DNA from: Pohlia nutans
Taxonomy: Eukaryota > Streptophyta > Bryopsida > Bryales > Mniaceae
Reading direction: 5' to 3'
DNA length: 64,000 nt
NCBI GenBank assembly: GCA_022496805.1
Contig: CM040100.1
Coordinates: forward strand, 27,433,009-27,497,008
How positions within the stretch are numbered: position 1 is the first letter of the stretch; each line of letters opens with the position of its first letter. Shown one piece after another: positions 36,089-47,961 of the stretch. Under the pieces are notes generated by a model that made no database searches, had not been told where the DNA came from, and was given only the letters and a program-made list of their open reading frames with translations. The translations under genes and the position numbers were made by a program.

Positions 36089-39000
36089 TCAATCCTGCTC
36101 TGAGTCACAATACTCTAAATCATTTACCGATGTGTCGTCTTGTCTGAGGCGTTCTAATGCTTTAGCAACCACCTCCGGGGCTACTTCCACTGCATCGCTC
36201 AAAACAGGTGTTTTTGGTATGAGATCCGAATCCAGGTCTGTGGCTTTGAGTCCGGGAAAATCACATGCTCTCCCCAATGATATGCATTGTACTTCATCCG
36301 TGAGTTGGTGTTTACAGAATGACCGAACTCTTCGTGGTTCTCTACGCAGTACAACTTCCCATCCATGTTTGGCCACATCCGGTGCAAAAAAAACCTGTTC
36401 GATGTGGAGCGGGAAGGCAAATGACTGTGTAGAGTATGGGATCAATCTTTCAAAGTTCACGGTAGTGAAACCGTAATCATCGCGCTTCATGGTGGCGCCA
36501 TCTCCTCTCATGTTTGCAACCACCCAATTGCAATAGAGGACCACCACCTCAAACTGTCCATAGTCCACTGAAAGGATTTCCTCCACCCATCCCACGTACT
36601 CCAACTCCGCAGCCCAAAGATTTGTATCCTTGGTACCCGCGCGACAAAGTTGTCGAAAGGTTGCGGCTACCCCCAAGTCCGCGGTTGTCAATTGCGTCTC
36701 TGCACTCCGGACACGGAGGTGGTTTCCATATGCATACATGGATCGATACGACTTGGCTACGTCCGATGGAGGTAGAATCAAGGCCCTCACGTCTTCGGGG
36801 ACCTCCTCGTCCCCATCTTCTATAGCCCGTATCAGAGCCTTTGGAAACCAGACGTGGAAATCTTCGTCGCACATCTCCGAAGGGTACACTACCCTAGCCT
36901 TCCGCTTCTTGCGCCTATACTTGTGACGTTCCGCTTCCCGACGTGCCATGTCATCCTCGTGTTGCCTGTAGGACAGAAGAGTTAAATATGGTCACGTACA
37001 TCTTCACAGAATCTTCAGGATTTAGAACGTAATATATAGCCCATTGTGGCTGCTCATGGCAACCACTGCATCACTGGGTGCAGATCTAGTGGTCTCACTG
37101 GAGGCAGTCACTAACATCTCTGGGGGCAGTCACTGATATCACGAGCAGCCGTTGCGGAAGACATTGGGGGCAGTCACGGATATCATTGCCATCACTGAGG
37201 GTAGTCACATTGTGTACAACAACATTCATATTCCACGCCAGCACTGGTGATGTGAACTCACCTCCTCCAATCTTCCAATGGTGCCGCGTTGGTCACCACG
37301 AACTCGTGAATCCATCCTCGGAGGTTCGGTGACAGATAGCAAGGGCGCTCGTTGCCTTCGAGGATCTCGTCGTATATTGAAGGGTCTTCTTTATCGTCCC
37401 ACACTCTTCGAGTAGTAGTCGTATACTCTTGCATATACTCGGTGCAGAACCCCAATGCCTCAACTACAGCATAGCCTTTGGCCATGCTACCGTCTGGTTT
37501 AGCTCGATTTCGAACGTAGCCTTTGAGTGTCTTCAAATATCTCTCAATAGGGTACATCCATCGTGTATGAACGAGTCCACAGATTTCCACTTCCTCCACG
37601 AGGTGCAACACCAAGTGGCTCATAATGTCCAAGAATGACGGTGGGAACTCCTTCTCCAACATGCATAATGCGATGGCCGCTTCGCACCTCATATCTTCTA
37701 TAGCCTTGGGATCAATGGACTTGGCACATATCCTCCGGAATACTCGCCTCAACATAATTATTGCCATCCGAACTTCCTTCGCCAATGTAGTGCGCACACA
37801 CAGTGGCAACACCTACTGGAGGAGGACATGGTAGTCATGTGATTTAAGGCCTTTGATTTGCCCATCCGTGTTCACATGCTTCTTTAGCTGCCCGACGTAC
37901 TGAGAGGGGGTTTGCACGGAACGCACTTGGTCTACAAAGACCTGACGCTCTTCTTTCGTAAGAACGTATAATGACCGAGGTAATATGACGCTGCCTTGTT
38001 TCTTTCCGCGTACAGGCCATAGATGTTTGCGTATACCCGCTTCCTTCATATCGAGACAGGCTCCAAGGGTGTCCTTCTCTCCGAATATGGTCTTCATAAT
38101 ATTCTCGGCAATGTTTTTTTCACAGTGCATGACATCCAACGTGTGTCGGATTAGAAGATCCTGTACAGTGACTCCACAAAGTCACATATTAGATTCCATG
38201 CACGCACATTATCGTTGTGTGCAGTCACATTCCGCGTCACATCACTACATTGAGTCCTAAACTGGATTCCAAGAATCAGAATAGCACTGTGCACAGTCAT
38301 ATTCCAGGGCAAATCACTGCATTCAGTCAGAATTTAGAGTCCACGCATGACAACAGCACTGTGTACAGTCATGTCACTGTACAAGACTGCGTTAGATACA
38401 CGTACTTTCCAATAGGGAAGGTCAAAAAGACATGTCCTTCTCTTCACTCCATGTTCATGTACAGGGTCCGGCGTTTGTCGTCCTTCGTTCGCGTGGATCT
38501 TGCTTGTCCACTCTTGTCGAGCATTTGCAAACGCCAAGTGCTCTCGACCGCTCATCCTTCGTGGTGGAGGTCTCATGTCAGTTTGGCCATCAAAATTGGC
38601 CCTTTGTCGCCTCCATTGGTGCGCCATTGGCAAATGCCGTCTATGCCCAAGGTACACATTCTTCTTCAATGCTTTCGAGCGCCGAGTTACTACGTTGGGC
38701 CACACACGGGACACGCCTTGTGTCCTTTCGTGATTTGGCCAGAAATCAATCCGTATGCCGGAAAATCGTTCACTGTCCACGATAGCATACCTCGTAGCTT
38801 GAATGTTTTGTCGCTGGAGTTTTTTTGCGATCCATCCACGCAATCGGTCCCTTCCCATAGCTCTTGCAGCTCCTACATTAATGGTGCTAGGTACACATCC
38901 ACATTCTTGTCCGTCACACTTTCTTTTCCGGGTATTAGTAGCGTGAGCATCATAAAGAAGTTTTTGGTCACTAGCCAAGGGGGAAGATTGTAGTTTAGCA

Positions 39001-39168
39001 TGACCACGGGCCACGTGGAGTGGCTAAGACTTTGGTTCTGGAATGGGTTCACACCATCTAGTGCCAAGCTTAGCCTAACGTTACGTCCTTCTTTCGCAAA
39101 CTCCGGCCATCTACTATTCACGTGATTCCATGCCTTTGAGTCAACCACGGATCTCATCACCTTGTCCA
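36089..39168 (-). pseudogene. CACTA TNP2-type transposase, N-terminus lost, one in-frame TAG
   Basis: Exons on the minus strand: 39168-about 38406, about 38174-37261, about 36966-36089. Landmarks: RNVRLSLALDGVNPFQNQSL and VMLNYNLPPWLVTKNFFMML (TNP2 core), HTLDVMHCEKNIAENIM, MSHLVLHLVEEVEICG with HTRWMYPIERYLKTLKGYVR (DUF4218-like), and YGFTTVNFERLIPY...QVFFAPD (DUF4216-like). Splices: LPYWK|GTACGT to CTGTACAG|DLLIRH, and GAGGAG|GTGAGT to TCCTACAG|QHEDD. A TAG at 37813-37815 follows LLQ where the family continues without a break, consistent with a decayed CAG. The N-terminal third is removed by the hAT end at 39169. Inactive. Confidence 0.85.
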
Positions 39169-39478
39169 GGGTTGTTCGGACGCTGGGACGCGGACCTTCG
39201 TGTCCGGACGTCCGCTGGACGTAGACGTTCCCGTCTCAGCATCCGGTGACTTTGAAATATGTACAGCGGACGGCGGTTTTACCACAGCGGACGGGGGTTT
39301 TACCCCAGCGGACGGCGATCGGACGGCCGGACAGGTCGGACGGCAGGCTTGACATGTCAGACGGCGGACAAGTCGGACGGGCGGACGGATCGGACAAGTC
39401 GGACGGCTGTTTAGGCAGATCGGACGGCGGACAGGTCGGATGGCGGACCCGATCGGACGGTTCAGAGGACGTCCGATC
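39169..39478. repeat. CGGACGGC array 1 with hAT-type left end
   Basis: It starts with CAGGGTTGTTCGGACG and continues with more than 20 GGACGGC/TCGGACGG words. It forms the terminal and subterminal region of the left element and truncates the CACTA gene. Confidence 0.75.
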
Positions 39479-39636
39479 ACAGTTTTCAAAGATATTTTGA
39501 ATATTTACAAATTGTATTATGTAAACAAGCGAAAAATTCAAAATAAATTTATTTTAGTCAAATTTAATATCAAAATTTATATTTAAGGTAGATAAAAGTT
39601 ATATTTACAAGGAGTAAAAAACTGAAAGTGAATAAA

Positions 39637-40180
39637 TTAACCCTTTAGCGCGCCAGCGTCCATATATTGGACGACGAACAGATTAAAGTTGTTTGATTTC
39701 CATCTAAAGTGGACAGTTTTCATCCACCAATTTCTTTTTGGGTTCTTGTGCAAGTTGACTATCCTTTGTACGGTGTGGATCTTCAAAATAGGTTATCATG
39801 ATTTTTGGAAAAATTACACAATTGGTTTATGTCAAGTTTCATTCTTCAAAAAGTGAGACCTGAGACATGATTTTCCAAAATAAGTAGAATCAAATAATGG
39901 AAACCATATCATCGCGTAGTGCATGTTATTCCAATTTCATTCCAATATTTTCAATTTTTTTGTGTTAATTCGGGATTTTTAATTGAATTTCAAGAGAAAA
40001 CCTTGCAAAATTAGTTTTAAATTATTAATAAAAAAATATGATACATTTAACCGTACAGATGTGATCTTCACATTGGCATTTACAAATTTTCTTTGTACGT
40101 CAACTCCATTTTCGGTTTGCATCAAACATTTTATAACACTTCTTTAAAAACAGTGTTGAATTGGGTCGTTAAAGGGTTAA
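39637..40180. mobile_element. short TIR element, ends TTAACCCTTTA
   Basis: Left TTAACCCTTTAGCGCGCC and right (reversed) TTAACCCTTTAACGACCC form imperfect inverted ends of a 544-bp AT-rich unit without genes. Related to the better preserved unit at 47962-48538 and, reversed, to 50600-51208. Confidence 0.5.
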
Positions 40181-41261
40181 AAAAGACCTATGATAGGAGC
40201 ATCTTTAGAAATCCCTTTGTATTATGGACACTCAAAATTCAAATTTCTCGACGGTGGAAAATCTTCAAATGAAGTCTATTCTCCAATTCCAACGGTCAAA
40301 ATATGTATCATAACTTAACTAAAACATCTAATAAAAACACCAACTACAATAAAGTTTAAACACTTGATTTTTGGGGCGTTTGACCAAAAAACAAGCATAA
40401 TATGGTTGATTGGTCCTTTAGGGGTTAAAATTATGAGTTTGCTTATTCTAAAGAGCTTTTACCCTAAAATCTAAAAAAATTCGAGTGAATCACTACAACA
40501 TGAAATGGAGCATAATAAATTCACAAATCATCCCTTCGTATTTGGAGCACATACGTGCGAAGCTTACTTCCCATCGAATTTACATTAAACAGTCCACACT
40601 ACAAAAGTGCATGACGGTGTAGGGTAATTTGTGATGAACTATGTATATCATCCACAAGTAGAACGCTAGAGCGTTTAGGGGTTTAGGTGCCAATACAACA
40701 TTGTTTTCAAACAATTGTTTACAAATGGGTGTTGGAAAACAGCCAGACAGGAATGGAGTTGATGTACAAAGCAAAGTTGTAAACGAGGGTGTGATGGTAA
40801 CACTTGTACCGTTGGATACATTGGTCCACAGTGTGGTATGTTTAATTCAAACTGTCAACACAAATCCACAGATTGCAAATCCTAGTCAAAAACCATAGAT
40901 TTAGCAAAATTCCAATAACACATGGAAGAACTATTTTCCAAAATATTAAGGAAATTTGAGGGTGTTTCTAAATTCTAATAATGTTAGGTATCCATGTGTG
41001 CAAAAAAATTCCAAATTGGAGTCCCGGGACTCATGGCTGCAAAACCCACTTATATCAATGAACATAGAGATAGCAAAATCCCAACAAACAATAAAACATA
41101 TAGAATTTTTTTTTCCGTAAATATCAAAAAAGAAAATATTTTCCTAGTAGTCGGACAACACTTTAGGTGTTCTATGCATAAGCACACAGCAATAGCCATA
41201 GAACAATTCAATACTGTTACTACTATTCTAAACCAAAAAGAACTATATCACTATGTTTTGC
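40181..41261. other. AT-rich noncoding sequence related to 48290-48540 and, reversed, to 50340-50600
   Basis: Shared words include GTGAATCACTACAACATGAA and ACTTCCCATCGAATTTA (40490-40590 with 48337-48440), and GTTGATTGGTCC/CAATCAACC, AATATGTATCATAACTTAAC (40260-40420 with the reverse of 50340-50500). No gene is supported; it is the 3' flank of the kinase-like gene. Confidence 0.55.
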
Positions 41262-42686
41262 CTAATACACATTTCTAAAATGCTCGTACGGTACTGGCCA
41301 CTTGTATGTAAGCCTAAAACGTGTCACTATATGAGCTAAACCTCCAATATTTGTTCGATCCGTGCTGCACAATCGATTCAAATAGCTCTCGAACACGCTT
41401 GCTAAATCATGTTGTTCATATACTGCTGAAGTTTCTCCACGCGTCTGCAACTTCCAGTACTCCTCTGACATGTTGCCCTTGTTGATGCGCATAGCAATTT
41501 TTGCAACTCCATATGCCTCAGTTGTCTTTGTCACTGGTGGGCGTATCTCCACATCTGCATCTGGCCTACGTACATAAGCAATCGTAGGATCTACCCACCA
41601 CCGTTCTGCAAGATCCTTCTGCATTTCCTCTGTACTGTTGTACCCATATAGTGACTCCATTGGCTCCATCGAAAAGGATAACATGCCCCAGTCACATACC
41701 CCGATGTATACACGCGTCTCATCCGCAGGGAAATGAAAAAGGATATTATCGGGAGATAAATCATTGTGCAGGTTGTTGGTCATGTGTACCTCATGCATGA
41801 TGATCACCAATGCCCACACCAATTCCGTTCTTTTTTTACGGAACCGCCTCAGATAACTTGCTTTGATCACATCGTCCGCTGACATAGGTGCATGCAACAT
41901 ACGCGCGTAGATATCGTCTCCGTACGTGTTGTCTAAATTCAGCATCTGTCGCAATGTCCTACCATTCCACCAATATGCATAACCCTCATATTTCGAAGCA
42001 TGAATAGCCACGTATCGTATAACACCTGGATGTTCAATTCGAACGGCCATCGTTTCATTTTGGTGTTCCAATTTTGCAAGATCCGGTCTAGTCCTCGCCT
42101 GTTTTGAAAGTTTCGCCGCAAACTCCCAAAGAGGTTCTAACCCTGGAGCTCCTTCAATTCGAACCCTCTTGACGGTAGCATATGCACCCTTCAGTGATGT
42201 GTGCTCCACTTCAATGACATTGGCCGTAGCAGGCAATGCGTGGACCAACTTATTCTTCATTAACTCCTCGGATCCACCGGGAACGTCTCTCCACCAACCG
42301 ATTTGCTGTCTGCGCTGGCGTCCAAGGGTGTATTGTTTCATCAACCCCACAAAGTTGTCTGCTTTCTTCATGACTTCCTCAATATACGTATTGTCCTCAA
42401 GCAGTCCGTGGTCCTTCCCATACTTGGTTAACACTCCTTGGATATTCCACAAACAATCATTCACCCTCCACTCCAACCACTTTGTGAAATCACGCTTCTC
42501 CATCTCCCGGTACCAAAGTCCATCCTGAAGAGCCTGCAACATATTCCTCGTCATGTCTTCTTGAAATTTTTCCACGCTACGCTCTTTGTACCGAAAAAAT
42601 TTACTCTCCAACGCCATAAGCGTGTTGCTTTGGTAAAAATCCACCGTGAACTTCTGCAGAAACTTCTTACACGCTTCCGACGGCAT
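41262..42686 (-). CDS. protein kinase-like protein carried by the hAT-like composite
   Basis: An uninterrupted 474-codon frame. Residues 1-150 are helical and unassigned. The second half follows the kinase fold: a glycine-poor loop (EHTSLKGAYATVKRVRI, 161-177), a lysine in FAAKLSK (K192), Glu207, HPGVIRYVAIH (219-229), catalytic loop LHNDLSPDNILF (306-317; D309, N314) and CDWG (D332) in place of DFG. The key residues are kept, so activity is possible; HND instead of HRD suggests an atypical kinase. Upstream, array 2 carries a TATATAG box at about 42941, some 255 bp before the ATG. Alone among genes of this composite together with its neighbour at 45222, it has no internal stop, hinting at recent function or recent capture. 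I do not know its substrate or its benefit to the element. Domestic relatives in plants would be the obvious alternative source. Confidence 0.6.
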   Translation of the reverse strand: MPSEACKKFLQKFTVDFYQSNTLMALESKFFRYKERSVEKFQEDMTRNMLQALQDGLWYREMEKRDFTKWLEWRVNDCLWNIQGVLTKYGKDHGLLEDNTYIEEVMKKADNFVGLMKQYTLGRQRRQQIGWWRDVPGGSEELMKNKLVHALPATANVIEVEHTSLKGAYATVKRVRIEGAPGLEPLWEFAAKLSKQARTRPDLAKLEHQNETMAVRIEHPGVIRYVAIHASKYEGYAYWWNGRTLRQMLNLDNTYGDDIYARMLHAPMSADDVIKASYLRRFRKKRTELVWALVIIMHEVHMTNNLHNDLSPDNILFHFPADETRVYIGVCDWGMLSFSMEPMESLYGYNSTEEMQKDLAERWWVDPTIAYVRRPDADVEIRPPVTKTTEAYGVAKIAMRINKGNMSEEYWKLQTRGETSAVYEQHDLASVFESYLNRLCSTDRTNIGGLAHIVTRFRLTYKWPVPYEHFRNVY

Positions 42687-42896
42687 GTGAATGTCATGTT
42701 CAAGAGATTTCTGTTCCGTCGTCTTACCTGTTTTCTATTTTTCTCCCTTCGGCATGGTGACGGAGCTCCGGAATTGTAAAAAAAAATGGCAAAATATACC
42801 CCCTCCCGACAACGCTGACTTCTTCCTCCCCGAGGGAGGGGCCAGAGGATGGGATAACCCTGCCAACAGCAACCCCTAACTACTCTCACAATCAAG

Positions 42897-43160
42897 TGAG
42901 TAGGGAGGAAAAAGTGAGCCGTCCGCTCAGGGCGGACGGCTATATAGGCGGACGTGCTGTCCGATTAGGTCGGACGGCCCGCGCCGTCCGCCACCCGATC
43001 GGACGGGTCGCGCAGTCCGCCCCTGAATCGGACGGCACAGATCGGACGGCCCGCAGATCCGACGGTCCGCCCATCAGACCGCAGATCGGACGGCCCCCCG
43101 ATCAAACGGCACAGATCGGACGGCCCCAGATCGGACGGCCCCCAGATCGGACGACCGTAT
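42897..43160 (-). promoter_or_regulatory. CGGACGGC array 2, promoter of the kinase-like gene
   Basis: GATCGGACGGC-type words recur about 15 times. A TATATAG box on the minus strand at about 42941 is framed by GTCCGCC and GCCGTCC. It lies directly upstream of the 42686 ATG. Confidence 0.6.
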
Positions 43161-45221
43161 TCTCACAAAAAACCATGAAAAACGCAGCATTTGGAAGTTG
43201 AAGTAGAAATCATATGTTTTTTTGATTTTTCATCATTCAACCGTAAGATCTAATACCCAACTTGAATTTTCATGTGAGCACAAAATTTGAGAGCAAAATG
43301 ACCATTAGATTCTTAGATTATAAGGATCAAAGTTGCAAAAGAAGATTTTTTGGGGTTCAATCCGGTGACAAATTTGAACTTTTGAAATTAATATCTTTTT
43401 TTTGAATGGGTTAGAAATTCAATGAATGGCAAGGCCATGTTAACAATTGAGTGAAGTCTTCAAATATAAAATCTTGAAAGAAAAAAGCTAATATTAATTT
43501 TTTCATAAAACAATTACTAGAAGTGGGTACAAAGTGAAAGGAAAAAGAAAATCATTAATAACTTTGACATGGAATTGTAAAATGTCAATCTTACGGTGAG
43601 AATGTTGTACTTGGAAATCTTTACCTAGTGCCTTTTATTTCATTAAAACATATTGAGAATTGAGTTTAGAAATGAGCTTCAAAGATTTTTTTGTCCAAAC
43701 TGCCCAAAAAACAGATCTCCTCATAACTTTTATCCCATTGCTCAAAATGGGTAGATTTAAAGCTACATTTGTAGATAAAGATCAACCAATCATGAATCAA
43801 AAATTTGTTGCCCGATCTCGCTTTAAAAACTTCAAATGCTTATAACTTTTGCAATACTTATGGGAATGACATGAAACAAAGTGCGACATGTAGAGTGTAC
43901 TTTTTGAAAGCTACACTGAAATTCTCATTGAAATTTTTAAAAGTATGAGGTCCCTGGAGGCTGCCCAAAAAGTGGAACGACCAGAATATGGTCGCTCAAA
44001 AATTTAGGGGTTAATTATGACTATATGTCAAGACTTTGAGACCAAAGTTCGATATTAGTAGAGCACGTGTGATCACTAATGTGATATACACGGCCTGGTC
44101 TGCCACTGAGTAATCATAGGCACTAAATATTTAACAACCATCCCCTTCTCTCCGGCAAAGTGCCATGAAATTGTAGGGTTTATAGAAAGGGTGGAGTTCA
44201 TAAATTATATGGCCGTCTTTTTCTAGCTAAAGTGGGCGTACTTATTTATAAGCTCGGTTTTTTTTATACACAAGTATGAAAGAATTGGAAATAAGCTCTC
44301 ACTCTTATGAGTTATAAAAAAACTTGACTTCCGTCAATTTCTATTGTTATTTTCCAAGAACCACATCTTGTTTTCAAAGATTCGCGCCGTGCAATAACTC
44401 AACATAATATTGAAAAATCCGTCTCGCAAATTGTAAACCTCATTAAGTACCTAATCAAGCGTTATTTCCATTGGTCATTGATTAAGTTTGTGTCTCATCA
44501 AAAGATATATCAATTTCATTGATGTTCTCTCCGTTCTTTTATCGGACCTTCTATACATGGTTGACAACGAAATGAGTTCACTTTACCCCTAATGCAATTG
44601 GGAGGGTCTGAGCTGATCCTATAACTTGGTGGTGCATAGCACAAAGGCCTTTCCAAGAAGGACTCCCACCGCATTCTCATTTCCTCCCCTTCCATAACTA
44701 CCTTGTACAATGAAAACGTCCATCACGAATAGGGTTAATTCTGAAAAAAAATCTTACTTCGCTATAATAAGAAGTTCAATAGGACAATTGAACTACCAAA
44801 AGTGCACATTCTTCAACCCCTCTTCATATTTGTTCCACGTTACATACTCCCCACTTGAATCATGTGGCTTCCCATACATACCTTTGGCCCAACACTTTCT
44901 TCAAACCCTCTTCATCATCAAACAACCTCACGAGCTTCTGTGCTGTAAGTGCTCTTCAACAAAATTTAAACTAAGGACATGTCTTGGTCTATACAAAGCA
45001 AAATTGAAGACATTGGATTCTACGGTCTAGGCTAGGTTTCAACTTCCACTGGAGCATAGACAGTCCTGTTAAATCCAATAATATCACCGATGTCCCCGAA
45101 ATGTCCCACGTTCCGCGTCCCACTGTTGCTCAAAAAAACGTTGATCTATCAACCGCCTTTCATTCTCTTCCTCTTCGCTTTGTCTTATCGCTTCTTCAAG
45201 ATCTCTTTCGTACTCATCATC
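43161..45221. other. AT-rich noncoding sequence, no gene recognised
   Basis: Spacer between array 2 and the next gene, including that gene's 3' flank. A TTTAGGGGTTAAT word at about 44005 recalls the short TIR elements. Short frames at 44516-45030 show no family resemblance. Confidence 0.4.
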
Positions 45222-46163
45222 TTAATCGTACTGACTCGATGGCCCAGCAGCAAATCCGTCAGGGGGGCCGTCTGCAGCACTATACATATCCCTACCAAAA
45301 CTCACGGGTGCACCGCTTGCTGAGCTTTCGCCGGGGCCAGAATAAATAGGAGGATGGCTTTGAAACCCATGATGTCCAAGATCGTTGTGGGTCCTCTCGG
45401 GAGAATATGCTCGCGGGGTATTGTATCTGTCCGGATACGGAACCCGTTCATCATTGTGTACAGCGTATGCATTATCATCGTAACCATGGTTAACTCCCCT
45501 TTGATCACCCCTGCCTACTGGACGTGAAGTTCCTTGATGATATTCATAGTCATGCTGAGCAGGAGTTCTGAACGTCACGGGATAGTTCTCAACGTCGTGT
45601 TGCCGATATATATTGCGTGGACGTACTTCCCATTGTGAGGTGTCATCATCAGGTACAACAACGTTTGTCGCATTTACTCGACGATTAGACCATTGCGGCA
45701 CACAATCACTCGGTCCAAGCCAGTTGGTGGGAATAAAGTTTTGTGAACGATTCAAACATTCAACGTTTTTCCTAGGCACCGTACTCCAATCCACATCCTT
45801 GTGCAATACAATCTCAGCCCAAACCATTGCCATTAAAGAATATTTCATGATGGTTGGCTTTGAGTTAGACAACCCAACGAAATCGTGCACCTCCCAATAC
45901 CGTTGTCGGAAATGGTCGCTTTGGCACGTCGCAGTTGGGCCTTCCCAACGAGGGCCAGACACTTGCATTTGAGTTCGTGGCCAAATCTTGGCTAAATGCG
46001 TCTTCTTCACGTATTCTTTGCATGTCTTACAACTCCACGTTCTCGTAGGCTCAGTGTCCCATCCCGGCTCCGCAACACAATTGGGGTCAACGACTTGATC
46101 CCAGTTCATAACTTGAGGAGTCCCTTGTGAAGATCTCCTACTACTTCTGCTTCGCTGAAACAT
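45222..46163 (-). CDS. unknown transposon-carried protein, paralogue of 55545-54496
   Basis: An intact 313-codon frame. The N-terminal ~150 residues (…NCVAEPGWD…TCKEYVKKTHLAKIWPR… …YSLMAMVWAEIVLHKDVDWS) align with the protein starting at 55545 (…NVLAEPGWE…NARQYIKLYHIGKLWPR… …YNILAMVYAELKLERKVDWS). The C-terminal half is polar, rich in Tyr, Pro, Gly and Arg, and probably disordered. No known domain is recognised. Array 3, with a TATAAAG box on the minus strand at about 46362, is the likely promoter, about 200 bp before the ATG. The same gene-array arrangement recurs at 55.5-56.4 kb, so the protein is a standard component of this transposon family. Confidence 0.65.
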   Translation of the reverse strand: MFQRSRSSRRSSQGTPQVMNWDQVVDPNCVAEPGWDTEPTRTWSCKTCKEYVKKTHLAKIWPRTQMQVSGPRWEGPTATCQSDHFRQRYWEVHDFVGLSNSKPTIMKYSLMAMVWAEIVLHKDVDWSTVPRKNVECLNRSQNFIPTNWLGPSDCVPQWSNRRVNATNVVVPDDDTSQWEVRPRNIYRQHDVENYPVTFRTPAQHDYEYHQGTSRPVGRGDQRGVNHGYDDNAYAVHNDERVPYPDRYNTPRAYSPERTHNDLGHHGFQSHPPIYSGPGESSASGAPVSFGRDMYSAADGPPDGFAAGPSSQYD

Positions 46164-46334
46164 CGTGGGAAGTCAAAACAACGCTGAGAAATCGCGTGGA
46201 AGGTAGAAGCCCAACGTGCTGCAAACGTCCTGAAATGAAGTCAAACGTGCGTACAGCGTGACGCAGTGACTCAAAAAACACGTGACAGAGTCGGTGCAGG
46301 TGCTGTCGGAACATCACCATGCCCACTGCCTCTC

Positions 46335-46715
46335 TGAGCGGACGAAGATGGCCGTCCGCCCTTTATACTGTCCGCCTAGGGCGGACGAAGCGTACTGCGT
46401 ACGCATGACTGATCGGACGACCCAGATCATCTCCATCGGACGGCATGGGTGCGGACAGTTGCATCAGACGGCCGATTGCCAGCCGTACATATCGACCCTC
46501 CAATCGGACGGCCAGGGGCGCACGATCGGACGGACAGGGGCGGACGGCAGATCGGACGGCGAGGGACGCACGATCGGACGAATAGGGGCGGACGGCATAT
46601 CGGACGGACAGGGGCGGACGGCAGACGGACAGGGGCGGACGGACAGGACACGATCGGACGGACAGGGGCGGACGGCAATGCGGACGGCAGAACCAGACGG
46701 GCCGCCCGCGAACGG
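46335..46715 (-). promoter_or_regulatory. CGGACGGC array 3, promoter of the 46163 gene
   Basis: About 20 CGGACGG words. TATAAAG on the minus strand at about 46362 lies between GTCCGCC and CTAGGCGGACAG. No transposase follows on the plus-strand side here, unlike at array 6. Confidence 0.6.
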
Positions 46716-47455
46716 CGTGGGGAACAGCCCATGGGGTTTATTGTGTTTTGGTGTTCCATACTTCCATTGCTCTCCCTTCCTCCTCCTCCTCCAACTCCTT
46801 GGGTCTACACGCACTTCAAGAATCCTCACGTACTTCGAGGCGTATTATAAGTACGGTCAAAGAAAGTTCCAACATTTATTGTGTTTCGCATTGAATTCTA
46901 GTAGTGCTTCACTACTAGGAGAGCGGTCCGTCCTACCTCATTCATGATGTCTCTTACCTCTCCATTGTTAGCTAACTCCGCCCCCTCCCCCCCACCTTGC
47001 CCTTCTCCCTTTCTTCCATTGTTCATTCTCCCTCCCACTCTTGGCCAATTTCATGACTTGATTTGTAATTACTTACCAATTGAATAAATAGGCAAAATAT
47101 TCAAGCAGTGGATTCCACTTCGAATTTCATAAATCGTAGAAGGCATATTATCATCTCTAATAAGCTTGGAATAATAATATATGCCCATTGGTAATATAAA
47201 ACACATGTACCATGCCATTTGGATGATGGTGGAACATCGTGGAAGGCATATTATCATCTCTAATAAACTTGGAATAATATTATATGCCCATTGGTAATAT
47301 AAAACACATTTGCATGATGGTACAACATCGTGGAAGACATGTTTGTAGTGCATGTATATTCGTAACTGCTTGCATGTATATGTACATACAAATATCCACC
47401 CACATATTTACATATACATACATGTAGGTACATACATACATACATACATATACAT

Positions 47456-47524
<69 letters not shown>

Positions 47525-47560
47525 TGTATATATGTATGCTCATGTATTTCTATGTTTATA
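46640..47560. repeat. direct duplication, copy 1
   Basis: From the end of array 3 through TGTTCCATACTTCCATTGCT, the GGGTCTACACGCACTTCAAG block, AGTAGTGCTTCACTACTAGG, a C-rich stretch and an AT microsatellite. It matches 48790-49810 at high identity in the first ~400 bp, then more loosely. Confidence 0.8.
47459..47517. repeat. (AT)n microsatellite
   Basis: About 58 bp of TA dinucleotides followed by ACACACACATG. Confidence 0.95.
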
Positions 47561-47961
47561 TAGATTTACAAGTCCACGATATAAAGATATTGTGTACACA
47601 TGTGCGACTGGACGGATAATATTCTGTGGACAAAATAAAAAATATGATCTTATTTGTTATCAAGGAAATTGAAAACGTTAAGCATCGGCGGAGAAGTCGC
47701 GTGATCAATCAAACTACTTCTATCTGTCTTAATTTATAATTAAATCAAATGGATTTGACGATAATCAGTCATATAGATGGGATATACAAATTATACATCA
47801 CAACTTCTATTTGTTATGCTAGTTTTAATGTTGGTTTAATGTCGCCTTTGACAACAATGAATATACACTTTTATATCCATTTTACCTTTGGGATTGGTTA
47901 AATTTTTTAATTAAAGTTTATACATGCAGGAAATTGTATGTTTCCAATTAGTCCTAAAGTG

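Noticed and set aside
39169..39500. CRISPR-like appearance of regularly repeated CGGACGGC words
   Set aside because: Units are 8-12 bp with irregular spacing and no unique spacers; the context is a plant transposon.
46282..46947. Long frames over the CGGACGGC arrays (RTDRT-, SDGQGRT-rich)
   Set aside because: They are open on several frames and both strands because of the repeat; no family resemblance.
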